Of a stretch of DNA of 64,000 nucleotides, positions 17,206-26,604 are shown one piece after another. Every line of letters begins with the position of its first letter. The stretch's first letter is position 1. Position numbers and translations under genes: made by a program. The notes under the pieces are model-generated. The model was not told the DNA's origin. It worked only from the letters and a program-made list of their open reading frames with translations, and searched no databases. This stretch comes from Pseudomonas bharatica CSV86 (lineage in GTDB: Bacteria > Pseudomonadota > Gammaproteobacteria > Pseudomonadales > Pseudomonadaceae), in contig NZ_AMWJ02000002.1 in assembly GCF_000319305.2 (NCBI RefSeq), positions 682,001-746,000 of the forward strand, in the 5' to 3' direction.

Positions 17206-17829
17206 CTAAACCAGCACTGCCGGGTGGGTGGCATTCCACTGCTCAAAAGCCGCCTGCGAGGTTGCCGCAGTAATCTTCTCGGCGCACTGGCAGCAGTACG
17301 CAATGCCACCGGATGCTCCGACATCACGGTGCCCTTGCTGGCATGGGTTCATGCGCCAATCGTCATCGCGGGCTTCCTCATCCAGATCCGGCTGATGCGG
17401 CTCCGCCTGGAACTGGGCGACATACTCAAGCACGGCGGCCACCCGCAGGCCGGTCGCGCTGCTCTTGTCGGTGCACACGCGGTAGGCATGGCCGCTCTGG
17501 ACGATTTCGCCCAGCAGCTCAGCCGCGTTGTCCAGGTGCTGCTCGGTTTCGTTGGTGTGCTCAATGAGCTGGTTGTAAGCCTGTTGCGACTCGTCATGGC
17601 GACGATCCATAGCCTGGACGATCTTGAGCAAGCGCTTCGTGCCGATTTCATCGGTATCGCCCAAGCAGAGCCGGTCACCCGCATCCTGAGTGCATTGGCA
17701 ATCGTCGGTCAGCACTTCCGAGCTACCAACCCACCCGCAGATAGTGCACTCGACGGCGTAGTAGCTCCCCACCAGAGGCTCCTGGCCGATGCACAGCGGC
17801 ATGCGTACTACCTTCTCAACATTGCTCAT
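17206..17829 (-). CDS. hypothetical protein with paired Cys motifs
   Basis: 207 residues. An N-terminal YYAVECTICGWVGSSEV and a C-terminal IAYCCQCAEKI, followed by AFEQWNATHP, suggest small zinc-ribbon-like elements. The ending resembles small phage and plasmid restriction-alleviation-type proteins, but I cannot assign it. The middle (about 70-120) is a predicted coiled helix rich in Glu, Gln and Asn. It is first in a row of small leftward genes (17206-18694) typical of plasmid accessory regions. Confidence 0.55.
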   Translation of the reverse strand: MSNVEKVVRMPLCIGQEPLVGSYYAVECTICGWVGSSEVLTDDCQCTQDAGDRLCLGDTDEIGTKRLLKIVQAMDRRHDESQQAYNQLIEHTNETEQHLDNAAELLGEIVQSGHAYRVCTDKSSATGLRVAAVLEYVAQFQAEPHQPDLDEEARDDDWRMNPCQQGHRDVGASGGIAYCCQCAEKITAATSQAAFEQWNATHPAVLV

Positions 17830-17842
17830 CGTGAACTCCTAC

Positions 17843-17971
17843 TTAGGCCAAGCGGCTTTCCAGATCCGCAATTTCGTTCAGGATGTCTGCACGGGTGTCG
17901 TCGTCTGTGTCGTTACCGTTGAGAGACATTTCGAGCTGGTCGAGGCGGGCATAAATCTGTTGTTGGCTCAT
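17843..17971 (-). CDS. small acidic helical protein, 42 residues
   Basis: Begins MSQQQIYARLDQLEMSLNGN and ends IADLESRLA. AGGAAA lies upstream of the ATG. It ends 13 bp before the start of the next leftward gene. It looks like a short two-helix protein of unknown role. Confidence 0.5.
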   Translation of the reverse strand: MSQQQIYARLDQLEMSLNGNDTDDDTRADILNEIADLESRLA

Positions 17972-17983
17972 GGCGTCGATTTC

Positions 17984-18373
17984 CTAGAGGTTGTGAGGCT
18001 TACGAAAGCCCTGTATTACCCAGCGCATCACCAAGATCAACAGCCCCAATACCAAACACAATCCAACCCATGCGCCAAGCACAGTTAGTCCATGCTCCCT
18101 TTGGCGCTTTTCTTGATATGCGCGTAGCCTCTCAATCTGGGCGCTCTGCTTCTCTATAGCCGCTTGAACCTGCGCCACTGATCGGCTCGTACCGATACCC
18201 GCTTCGGCTGCCGATAGCTCCTGCGAAAGGTCGTTGTAGACCCCAACAGCCCAGTGCATAGTTGATTCACTGGGTTTGGTCAGCATGCCTACCCAGCCAG
18301 AGGCAAAAGCCGCCAATACGCATGCAGTGATCCACAACCTAATCCAGCCACTTCTGCGCCCTTTCATTTCCAT
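17984..18373 (-). CDS. small membrane protein with two transmembrane segments
   Basis: 129 residues. One hydrophobic segment near residues 12-30 (WITACVLAAFASGWVGML) and another near 98-118 (LGAWVGLCLVLGLLILV) flank a soluble helical region of about 60 residues (coiled-coil-like, with QIERLRAYQEKRQRE). The family is not recognised. It is adjacent to other small plasmid genes on the same strand. Confidence 0.5.
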   Translation of the reverse strand: MEMKGRRSGWIRLWITACVLAAFASGWVGMLTKPSESTMHWAVGVYNDLSQELSAAEAGIGTSRSVAQVQAAIEKQSAQIERLRAYQEKRQREHGLTVLGAWVGLCLVLGLLILVMRWVIQGFRKPHNL

Positions 18374-18481
18374 AGGTGATTCCCTATCAGTTTCTCGGGC
18401 GCGAAAATCGCACCTCCCTCTACGGCCGCGGCCCCGGCACAGGCCAGGGCTTGGGGTGCAGCTGAGCGGGCTTTCCGATAA

Positions 18482-18694
18482 CTAGCTGCGTTCGAATTCT
18501 TCGGCGGTCATGTAGCCGAGATACGAGCAGTTCATGACAGTGGCGGTATTAGATACCGTGGCATTGCGTTTAGCTGCCGTGATCACTTGCTTGGTGACTT
18601 TCTGCTCTGGCAACCAGTGATAGGCATTGGCATAAAGCGCTTGCCCATTACGTACTTCAAAAAAGGTAAAAACGTAGTAATGATTTCTCGACAT
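18482..18694 (-). CDS. small hypothetical protein, 70 residues
   Basis: Starts MSRNHYYVFTFFEVRNGQAL, continues with KVTKQVITAAKRNATVSNTA and ends with a hydrophilic MTAEEFERS. Compact alpha/beta composition. I chose the internal ATG at 18694 because the upstream extension is low-complexity and lacks a ribosome-binding site. Role unknown. Confidence 0.45.
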   Translation of the reverse strand: MSRNHYYVFTFFEVRNGQALYANAYHWLPEQKVTKQVITAAKRNATVSNTATVMNCSYLGYMTAEEFERS

Positions 18695-18867
18695 GGATTC
18701 GTCCTGCTTGATCCCGGAGCGCAAGAACCGCGCTTCACTACTGCCGCTGCCCAGCATGTGCTGGGCTTGGGCGGTGCCGTTTTCCTTGCCTTTAGGCTGC
18801 GCGGTTCAGCGCTTTGTCGTAGTAGCTCGTTTGCAGCCCCCAGTACACAACGTCCTGCTGGGCGAGA

Positions 18868-19206
18868 CGGTGTCGACCAAGCCTACCGCTGCACCACCTG
18901 CGACCTGCAGGACCTCGACCGCCACACCGACCTCAATGACAAGACCTGGACCTGCAACGCCTGCGGCAACCCGGTGCTGATCGACCTGGCCGACGACAAA
19001 GGCAATACCCACACCGTCGAACGCCGGCAGGCCCAGCACCTAACCGACAATGACCGGGTCGTCCTCGATCACGACCTGTCGCTGCTGAGCTGTATCTAAG
19101 CCTCCAACACCGCCATCGGCAAAGGCCCGGGCTGGTACATCGCCCTGCAGGGCCACCGGGGGAGAAGGTCGAACCCAACCGCTACTATAACTGCGTCCCG
19201 CGCTGA
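18868..19206 (+). pseudogene. decayed zinc-ribbon protein gene
   Basis: The frame gives YRCTTCDLQDLDRHTD, then WTCNACGNPVLIDL, a four-Cys zinc-ribbon, then an internal TAA after LLSCI. Beyond it, still in frame, are ASNTAIGKGPGWYIALQGH and, after a one-base shift at GGGGG (19158-19162), GEKVEPNRYYNCVPR with a stop at 19206. No good start codon is seen. The gene has both a nonsense codon and a frameshift and appears dead. Confidence 0.45.
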
Positions 19207-19292
19207 TCGAGAATGTCAGAGCCGCTTGGCGAGCTATGCACGGTGCATAGACTGGTCCCACGGTATGAGTCAGCCTTGGTTTTGTTACCGAC

Positions 19293-19502
19293 TCAATCTG
19301 ACAACTGTGCGCCCACTGCAGGCTTCATTGCAGCGGCAACACTCTCAGCCATTTCAACCAACACATCGACAATTCGCGCGTTCTCCCAAGGATCGCCAGG
19401 TGCAACAGCCGCCGCGACGACCCTCGGGTTTGCCAGCACGGCCTGCAGCGCATCGAAGTCATTTGCGTTCAGGTCAAGGCTGAAGCTCAAGCGTTTAGTC
19501 AT
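19293..19502 (-). CDS. small hypothetical protein, 69 residues
   Basis: MTKRLSFSLDLNANDFDALQ followed by a helical tail (IVDVLVEMAESVAAAMKPAV). Two-helix composition; no known motif. It lies between the decayed zinc-ribbon gene and the relaxase operon. Confidence 0.4.
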   Translation of the reverse strand: MTKRLSFSLDLNANDFDALQAVLANPRVVAAAVAPGDPWENARIVDVLVEMAESVAAAMKPAVGAQLSD

Positions 19503-19630
19503 TGATGTAACTCCAAAAGAGGGATCCAGATGCCGGCAACCATCGCCTGCACTAGATGCCCAGCATGCTTGATGTAGCTGAATACTTCGAATCCACTAGC
19601 TACCGACCGAAGGCTCATGCCCCCTAAGCA

Positions 19631-20781
19631 TTAGATCGGTCTCATGTGGCTATAAATCGCTTCACCTTCATCATAGGTAGCTCGGGTTTCTGGCTGGGTA
19701 ACCGGCCTAATTGTTGCTCCTACCGGAGCAATGGATTCAGAATTCTGCACTTCTCGCTGGACGCTCACCGCTTGGATACGCTTCAGGGCCTCGTTGGGAT
19801 CTTCGCCAGGCAGCAGACCAATACGCTCACGAACATCTTCGATTTGTGCCCCGGGAACTGGCCAACGAGTCGAGCGTGACGCTTCGCGGTAAGGCCATCG
19901 CCGCCTTGATCGCGATCATATGCGAGCGAAAACCGTTCAATTTTGTAACGCTCGACAAGGGCGATAATTGCCGCCTCAGTTTTTGGACCTGGCTCACCAG
20001 TAGTGCCGATGAACAGGATATGCCTTCGGTCTTCTGGACTAGCCAGCTGGTAGGTGCTCAAGGTGTCGACGCCGCCCTCACTGAAACGGATTTCGGTGGG
20101 ATTCGCGCATTTCGGGTTGGCGAGGTAGATACCTTTTTCAGTTTCTGCCGTAAAACCCTTGAACTCACGTCGTTCGCCATTGATCACCTGAGCACCGCGG
20201 TACTCATAGCCGCAGAACTTAGAATTCGCATCAATGTGAGGAAAAACAGCCGATCCATGTCGGCTCGTACGCCAACGTGTTTCGGCCAACACTTCGGACG
20301 AGATCCCTCGCTCTTGGCTCAGGTAGCTATCACGACGAGACATGAAGCCAAACGTCCGGTAGTGGTTTTTCGTGCTGGTTGCGATTGTCTCTAGGCGCTC
20401 GCGTTCCTTCCTCTGTCGCGACTCTTCACGTACAAGATCAATACGGGCCTGCTCTTCCGCCGATTTACCCAGCGAAGGTAGAACGCCCCCCTGAAACGCA
20501 CGAACATCGTCCTTGGCCTGGATGAAGGTGCCGCCCCTAGCTTCCTGATAGAGCTTGAAGATGTCACCGCTCGTCCCTGAATGCCGGTCATGCCAAACCC
20601 AATTGGCATCAGCAGCCTGGTAAATGTCGTACTTCCCTGAGCCGTGGCGGAAAACAGCATGTCCTTTATACGAGGCCTTCTTGTCGTATTCCATGCCAAG
20701 GTGGACAGCGTAGTCGGTCAGGTCAACATCGCGCTTCATCGCGGCAACTTCGCGGGCGTCTGATGCTTTATCGTATTTCAT
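19631..20781 (-). pseudogene. DUF3991/TOPRIM-domain plasmid protein, frameshifted at its C-terminus
   Basis: From MKYDKASDAREVAAMKRDVD at 20781 the frame encodes an N-terminal primase-like zinc-finger substitute, then YLSQERGISSEVL (DUF3991-like) and a TOPRIM-like part (RFSEGGVDTLSTYQLA...HILFIGTTGEPG...FSLAYDRDQGGDG). As written it ends at 19783 in an odd tail. A one-base shift at the CCCCGGG run (19849-19855) restores GAQIEDVRERIGLLPGEDPN and continues to a stop at 19631. These proteins accompany MobF relaxases on conjugative elements and may act in DNA processing in the recipient; that role is inferred from context. Confidence 0.7.
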
Positions 20782-20789
20782 CGAGCGTG

Positions 20790-21179
20790 CTACAGCAGCA
20801 CCAGGAATCTGCCGTCGCACTCGACCAAGAGGCTGTCGATCAGCGAGTGTGTTATCGGACAATACACCCTCACGTCCCCTTCCGGCACCTGCTGCCAGAT
20901 CGCATGTGGACAGCGTACGCAGACAGTCTGAGGGAGCTCGCCCTGCAGGGCGCTTAATGTTGCCGAGCGAGCGAGAGAAGGCTTCTTCATTTGCTGCGTC
21001 ACCGGCGCCGGCGGCGCGATCAAATTGGCCGAGGCTGCCGGCGACTCGCTGGCCTGCGGCGCCGGCTCGGGATTCGGGTCGGAAAACTCCATCGGCGGCG
21101 ACGACAGGTCGTCCATCAACGCGGGGGTAGCGGCCGAGGCCGGTAAGGGTGGCAGGTCGGGCAGGATCAATTCGGACAT
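20790..21179 (-). CDS. hypothetical plasmid protein, 129 residues
   Basis: Begins MSELILPDLPPLPASAATPA with CAGGAGG upstream, so the start is well supported. The N-terminal half is Pro/Ala/Ser-rich and probably unstructured. The C-terminal half has VCVRCPHAIWQQV...VRVYCPIT, a possible two-Cys-pair metal site. Another reading frame is also open across this region and would fuse the relaxase to the TOPRIM protein; I prefer this frame because of the ribosome-binding site and the sensible protein. Confidence 0.6.
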   Translation of the reverse strand: MSELILPDLPPLPASAATPALMDDLSSPPMEFSDPNPEPAPQASESPAASANLIAPPAPVTQQMKKPSLARSATLSALQGELPQTVCVRCPHAIWQQVPEGDVRVYCPITHSLIDSLLVECDGRFLVLL

Positions 21180-21196
21180 AGCAGGCCTCCTGAGGC

Positions 21197-24100
21197 TCAG
21201 GCTTGATCAGTTTCAGCTTCGTGGCGAATAAGGCGGGCTTCATTCCCTGGAGCGTTTCGCATAGATCACGGCGCTGCTCTGGGGGCACGGATGAGCCGGG
21301 GTTTGTCCAAGGTTCAACTTCAATACCTAGAGCAGGGTTTTCTGCAGCTATAACAGCAACGCGGCGAGCGGCGGGCGGCCAGGTCTGTTCGTCGGCGCGA
21401 AAGTCGACAACGGCAGCGCCGAAGGCCCTGGCGTGGTCGATCTCGGCTTGAGCCGGCGGCAGAACCGTGACGGACTGACGGGGCTTTCCTTGAGGCTCTT
21501 CCGTAGCCTGGCCGGGGAACTGGAAGAGTGGTGAAACACCCTGGAGGCGATCGAGGACAGACAGTTGTTGAGGGGCCAGCTTGAACGGTTGGCCGGTGTG
21601 CGCGGATGCCCGAATTGCTTCCCGGGCCTGAGGCATCAGATCGAGAGCATTCTCTTTGTAGACGAACTCCGCCGTCGACTTTCGGAATGGGAGCCAGTTG
21701 GCATCACTCAGGTACGTTTTGCACCCGTGGATCCCTCTGGTGTAGGCGACATACCAAGCCTGCAGCGATGCGTAGGAGGACGGCAGATAATAGGTCTGCA
21801 TGACAGTCATCCCCTGCGCCTTGTGGCCCGTCATCGCGTAACCGTACTGCAGCGATTCATACTCACTGGCTTGGATCTTGATCGCCCTCCCATCGTCGCG
21901 TGCGATCGTGAAAAGGATGTCCTCGATCCGGTCGCCGTCGACTTCACGAGTGATTCGCTCAATGCCCAGTACGGTGCCGAGATCCCCGTTATAGATGGGC
22001 TCTTTTTGGGCATCCTTGGCCGTTTTTCGCAAAAGCAGGCGATCGCCAATCGCGACTTGGAGCGTGAAGCGCTCGCCGGGCAGTACCTCGGTATCGATGC
22101 TTACGCTGCCCCTACGCTCAATTCACCACGAGCGAATCGGGCATCGCGGATTTTGTCGTTGAGCGCTCGAACCTGTTCGTTGGTATCGGCGAGAACGAGT
22201 ATCTGGGACCAGTTCAACTCTCGAACGACGCCATCCTTCCCTGGTAGACCGGCTTTCATGTCAGCGAAAACATCGCCAACCAGCTCGTCAGCCTCATTCA
22301 CACCATCCGCGAAAACCTTGAGCTGGTCGTCGCGCTGCATGTGGCGGATCGCTTCGCTTACCTTGCCTTCGTAGAGGGCCTGAGCAGTCGGCTTGAATTG
22401 ATCGGTCTGACGGGCGATCGTTTCGATCTTGGCGCAGCGGTCGCCAACAGCGTCATACAAAAGGCCGAACAGTGCGGCGGTTTCTACGGCGTCATGCTGG
22501 TTTCTGTCACCCACGCAGATCAGGCGGGCGCCGGCCTGGTGACAGGCCACCACCAGGTTATGCATCTGGTAGGTGTCCAGCATGCCGGCTTCGTCGCATA
22601 CGACGATATCGCCACACCCAATGAGATCCTGCTTTTTGAAGCGCTGGCCGGCCCGCTGAGCGGCCAGAGCCTCCTGGTGCTTAATGAGCAACGAATGGAC
22701 GGTCTGAGTCTGGATGCCGGTCGACTTCGCCAGCTCCGTCGCCTGCTTGTTTGCAGGCGCAACGCCAATGACGCGGCGCCCCTGTGCCTTGAACGCTTCG
22801 GCGTATACGCGGAAAGTCGGCGCCATGGTGGCGGACTTGCCCACGCCAGCGGCCCCCTTCAAGAATGTGTACTGGCCTGGACCCGTCAGATCGTATGCAG
22901 CCTGGCGCTGCTCCTGACTGAGCCGGAAAGGCTTCTCACCAGGTTTTTGGGTCGACTGCTTTTCATTCTCGTAGGCGTCGATCACCCGGTCTACGAGGGC
23001 ACGGTCAACGTTCCAACGCGGATCATTGAGGCCGGCATAAACCGCCTTCAGGCAGTCAGCTTCGAGAGTAATGAACTCCTTCGTCGTGTATCGCCTTAGT
23101 GGCGTGCGGCCGCTTTCGTCTGGCGACTGGGGGATTTCGATCAGTCCGAGCTGTTTGAAAATCTCCGACTTGGTTGCGTCGATGTGGTCGAGGCCACCTT
23201 TGCCAATAGTGAGGTGCGCCGCTGCAGAATCGATCGCGAATTCGTCGATAACAGTGGAGCCGCGGAACACCATGCGCTGCAATTCAGCGAGACTCGGCGC
23301 CTTGAGCTCTTCAGGTGTAGATGCCTTTAGCTCGACAGTCGGGATCGTTTCGCGCCAATGAGTATCTAGGCTTTCTCCTAACTCAATGTCCTTCGCGTCG
23401 CGGCTTCTGACGGCGATAGCCTGGGCAGCAGCCTGGCCCGAGGTGGCCATAGTCATCTTTTCGGCCTGAATCTGCTCCCTGCGCTTGGAGCGCTCGGCCA
23501 CGAGCTCCTTGGAGACCGATGATTCGTTGAGACGAAGGCCATGCCCCGTCCAGTCGACGACCATGGCCGAGGCCAAATCGGGTAAGCGTTCTTGGAGACG
23601 CTGGTAGAACGCCACATCGACAACCGCGCCAAACTCTTTCTGGCTTTTGTAGAGCCATCCCGCATCGAGTGTCAGGAACTTGCCATCGACGGTGCGGACG
23701 AAATTCGGTCGTTCAAGGTGGACGTGAAGCTGAGGATCAGGGAAGTCCTCACCAGGTGCTCGACGTGCTGTGCAGTGGGCATAAGTGAGCGTGACACACT
23801 CACCCGTTACCGATTCCGCACCTTGAGCACCTTCCCGCCCGCGAATACGGCCGACGCGGTGTTCACGCTCAATGGCGTCGTTTACAGCGCCCATCATGCA
23901 CTCCTGGATGACTCGGCGAGTTTCGTCGTCAGCCTTAGCCCAGTAGATGCTGATAGATTTCTGAAGGCTCACGCACGAACTGAAGCCGAGGACGGGATCT
24001 TTTGCCGCCTTTTCTTTGCCTTCCTTCTCTAGTCGCTCCAGATCGCCGGCGTCGAGCTGCTTTTTCGTGGACGGGTTTGCCTTCTTTGATTCAGCTTCCT

Positions 24101-24521
24101 GAATAGCCTTGTCGATGGCCTTTCGGCGCTTCTCATCGAGGAGCGCCTCACCAGTGCGCGGGTTGATGCCACGGAAAAGAGCTAGGTAATCGCCATCCTG
24201 GGGATGCTCGCCGAGGCCCAGCTTGCTGGCCAACGGGCCGGCAATACCCGATGCCAAGGTGTCGGTGCCGGACTTGTGGTAGTAGTCCTCGCGCCCTGTG
24301 CCCTGGTCGCCTTCCACCTGACTGACGATCGCTGCGATCTCGGCATCGACTTTCGCCAGCTCGGTAGCCATGACTTCATCTGTCACACCACGCTCTGCGC
24401 CCAGAGTAATGCGCTCCTCACGTAAGGCCTGGAGCTCCTTCAGTTTCTTTTCGAAATAGCTGGCCTTGGCTGCAAAGTTGCCGGCCGTGGTCTTCTGGTT
24501 GCTCATCCCGTAGTGGCTCAT
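21197..24521 (-). pseudogene. MobF-family (TrwC/TraI-like) relaxase-helicase, frameshifted
   Basis: The N-terminal relaxase part carries the HxH metal motif in DPQLHVHLERPNFV. The central part is an SF1 helicase: GAAGVGKSA (motif I), VVCDEAGML (II), CVGDRNQHDAVE (III). After a one-base shift at GGGG (plus C 22109-22112) the frame continues with SIDTEVLPGERF and GYAMTGHKAQGMTV (motifs V/VI). A second slip near 21225-21260 would give …ARLIRHEAETDQA and a stop at 21197, just before the next gene; without it the frame fuses to the TOPRIM gene. It nicks oriT and drives strand transfer in conjugation. The start ATG overlaps the stop of the accessory gene at 24518. As written, the helicase C-terminus is separated from the relaxase. 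Confidence 0.85.
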
Positions 24522-24952
24522 CTCTCGATCTCCATGCCTGTCTGCTCGGCAATGAGGCGATCCATAACCATCGGCACGAGCCGATTGAGCATCGGCTCGA
24601 CGGTGCCAGCGAGCAGTTCAGGCCGGCGCTCGGCCTGGCTGGCGAGAACCTGCAACAGCAGATCAGGAAGAGCAGAGCCCAGAAGGGAAGAAACGGACTG
24701 GGTGATTGCGCCAGCCATCGAAGCCACAACTGGACCATCGAGGAGAACGGGAACAGGTCGGGAAGGGTCGGCGCTGAAACGCTGCGCTGCCATGAAGCCG
24801 GCAATTTCTTCGTCTGTGCGCAAGGACAGGAGGGCATCAAGCACGCGGCCTTGAGCAACGCCTAGGCGAGCCGAAAGGCGTTCCAGACGCACCGCCGCAA
24901 CTTCATCCAGGTACTGGGTCGAGGTCTTCGCCCCGGCCTTCTTCCGCGCCAT
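24518..24952 (-). CDS. small relaxosome-accessory-type protein
   Basis: 144 residues starting MARKKAGAKTSTQYLDEVAA. The first 60 residues look like a ribbon-helix-helix or short helix DNA-binding region (LERLSARLGVAQGRVLDALL), and the rest is helical. In R388-like plasmids a small DNA-binding protein (TrwA) precedes the relaxase and binds oriT. Here the gene lies directly between the probable oriT and the relaxase and overlaps the relaxase start by four bases, which supports that role. Confidence 0.55.
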   Translation of the reverse strand: MARKKAGAKTSTQYLDEVAAVRLERLSARLGVAQGRVLDALLSLRTDEEIAGFMAAQRFSADPSRPVPVLLDGPVVASMAGAITQSVSSLLGSALPDLLLQVLASQAERRPELLAGTVEPMLNRLVPMVMDRLIAEQTGMEIER

Positions 24953-25074
24953 CTTCCTTTTCCCTTCTGAGAACGCTTCTCAGGTAGACGGCTTTAGCCG
25001 GCGTACCTTGCTTTTGCTTTGTTGCTTTTCCGGCTTGGAGGCCGTGCATAGCGCGGGCTCCGGGTCGACGCGAA

Positions 25075-25089
25075 GCACCCGAAGGGTGC
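25075..25089. repeat. short hairpin GCACCC-GAA-GGGTGC in the oriT region
   Basis: A perfect 6-bp inverted repeat with a 3-base loop, between the accessory gene and the repeat array. Such hairpins are common beside nic sites. I could not identify the nic itself. Confidence 0.5.
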
Positions 25090-25118
25090 AGATGTGTTAA
25101 GAAAACCTCATTGCAAAA

Positions 25119-25279
25119 CCACAATAATCCAGAAAAACCATCATAGCAATACCAGTAAAGCCATAAAAACCACTATGAAAAACCATTAATATCCATTGAC
25201 GACCAGATAAAACCAGATTTAAATCTACTCCAAGGGGTGTGTAAAACCAGAAAGGCCCACTAAAATCCAGTTTCAACCA
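25119..25279. repeat. helically phased CCA array, probable oriT/partition-site region
   Basis: Fifteen CCA trinucleotides, most preceded by AAA or AAT, start at 25119, 25129, 25138, 25152, 25161, 25170, 25183, 25193, 25203, 25213, 25230, 25247, 25257, 25267 and 25277. Most spacings are 9-10 bp, one helical turn, so a protein could bind along one face. It lies between divergent stb-like and mob operons, where R388 has its oriT and StbA-binding repeats. Confidence 0.7.
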
Positions 25280-25305
25280 TTAACAGCACACTGGAGGATG
25301 TCGGG

Positions 25306-25851
25306 ATGTTCAAACGCCCTGAGGACCTGATCGCGGAACAACAGGAAGCCGAAGAGATGGCTGCAGAACTGGAGGCATGGCTCGCAAAAGAGGAAGCCAC
25401 CGAGCAGAAGAACCGGCGTGGGGCTGGTTATCGCCTACTGAATCCGGTGCGAGTACAGATCGCCCTATTGATGCAGCGCGGGAAAACCGTAAAGGACATC
25501 CATCGGGCACTTGATGAAGCACTTGGCATCAAGGTCGATCTCAAGACCGTACGCAAATTCATGGTCGAGAACATGCCAGAGGAATACGCCTCGTATCTGG
25601 GTGCAAACAAGCGAGGCAAGAAGGAAAACCGGGTCTATCAGGACGGTTCAAAGCCAGCTCACGAAGAGTTGACAGCCTCACCGAGCCCGGCAGAGCAGGA
25701 GCAAATTGACCGTCACCTAAAGGTTAAAACCTCTCCGGTGCAACAAGTGAAAACCGCTGAAATATCAGCAAAAAAACCGCCACTTACCGCTGGTGATCTC
25801 CGAGCGATGACTGGTCAGCTTGATCCAGAGAAGTACCGAACCGACGACTAG
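25306..25851 (+). CDS. StbA-like DNA-binding protein (position-based)
   Basis: 181 residues starting MFKRPEDLIAEQQEAEEMAA, with GGAGG upstream. A helix-turn-helix-like stretch lies at about residues 45-90 (QIALLMQRGKTVKDIHRALD, then GIKVDLKTVRKFM). The C-terminal half is polar and probably flexible. It sits directly downstream of the CCA array and upstream of the StbB-like ATPase, the position of StbA in R388-type plasmids, which binds such repeats, represses the operon and aids plasmid stability. Sequence similarity to StbA itself is not something I can confirm. Confidence 0.6.
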   Translation: MFKRPEDLIAEQQEAEEMAAELEAWLAKEEATEQKNRRGAGYRLLNPVRVQIALLMQRGKTVKDIHRALDEALGIKVDLKTVRKFMVENMPEEYASYLGANKRGKKENRVYQDGSKPAHEELTASPSPAEQEQIDRHLKVKTSPVQQVKTAEISAKKPPLTAGDLRAMTGQLDPEKYRTDD

Positions 25852-25879
25852 TCGGAACATCTACGAAAGGAAGAGAAAA

Positions 25880-26602
25880 ATGCGCGTAGCACTCGTCAAC
25901 CTTGGCGGCAACCAAGGCAAGACCACCCTCTCAGTAAACCTGTTCGCGCCACGTATGCCGGAAGCGAAGATCTTGGCAGTAGAAACGATCAACGCCGCGG
26001 GTGGTGACCTTGGCGCTGCCGTTGAGCAACTGAAGGGCGAGCAGTTCGCCCGGATCTATGCGGAACTTGCCTCCACCGACGATTTGATCCTGGATGTTGG
26101 CGCATCGAACATCGAAGACTTCCTGGTCGGCCTTTCCCGTTTCGAGGATGGCCACGATGAAATCGATCTGTTCGTCATCCCCTGTACTTCTGACACCAAG
26201 GAACGCACTGAGGCCATGAAAACGGCCCACATGCTCAGCGCTCTCGGTGTTCCTCCAAAAAAAATTCAGTTCGTGTTCAACCGAGTCGTTGATGGCGTCG
26301 AGGCTGAGTTTGCGGACGTGCTGAACTTCGCGAAAAAAAGCGGTGTGGCGTTTGCCAATCCGGCATGCGTTGTCCCTGAGTCGGAGCTTTTCGCCCTGCT
26401 CTCAGATAAGAAAATGAACATCGTCCAAGCACTGAGTGATATCACCGATTACAAGGCCGAGTTGAAAGAAGCAACTCGCTCCGACGACAAGAAGGCTTGG
26501 CGTCGTGCCATGGACATGCTGGCTATCACCAAGCAGTCCAAATCGATGGATCGACAGTTGCAGCATGTTTTCGAACTGCTGACTTCGACGGTGGGGGCCT
26601 GA
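25880..26602 (+). CDS. stbB: StbB-like ParA-family ATPase
   Basis: 240 residues. The N-terminus MRVALVNLGGNQGKTTLSVN is a variant Walker A in which GGNQGKTT replaces the usual KGGxGKTT. LILDVGASN is a Walker-B-like segment and FVIPCTSDTKERTEAMKTAH follows. ParA/MinD-like ATPases of this sort serve plasmid segregation; R388 StbB instead promotes conjugation. The start at 25880 follows AGGAAGAG. It is the second gene of a rightward operon. Confidence 0.75.
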   Translation: MRVALVNLGGNQGKTTLSVNLFAPRMPEAKILAVETINAAGGDLGAAVEQLKGEQFARIYAELASTDDLILDVGASNIEDFLVGLSRFEDGHDEIDLFVIPCTSDTKERTEAMKTAHMLSALGVPPKKIQFVFNRVVDGVEAEFADVLNFAKKSGVAFANPACVVPESELFALLSDKKMNIVQALSDITDYKAELKEATRSDDKKAWRRAMDMLAITKQSKSMDRQLQHVFELLTSTVGA

Positions 26603-26604
26603 CG

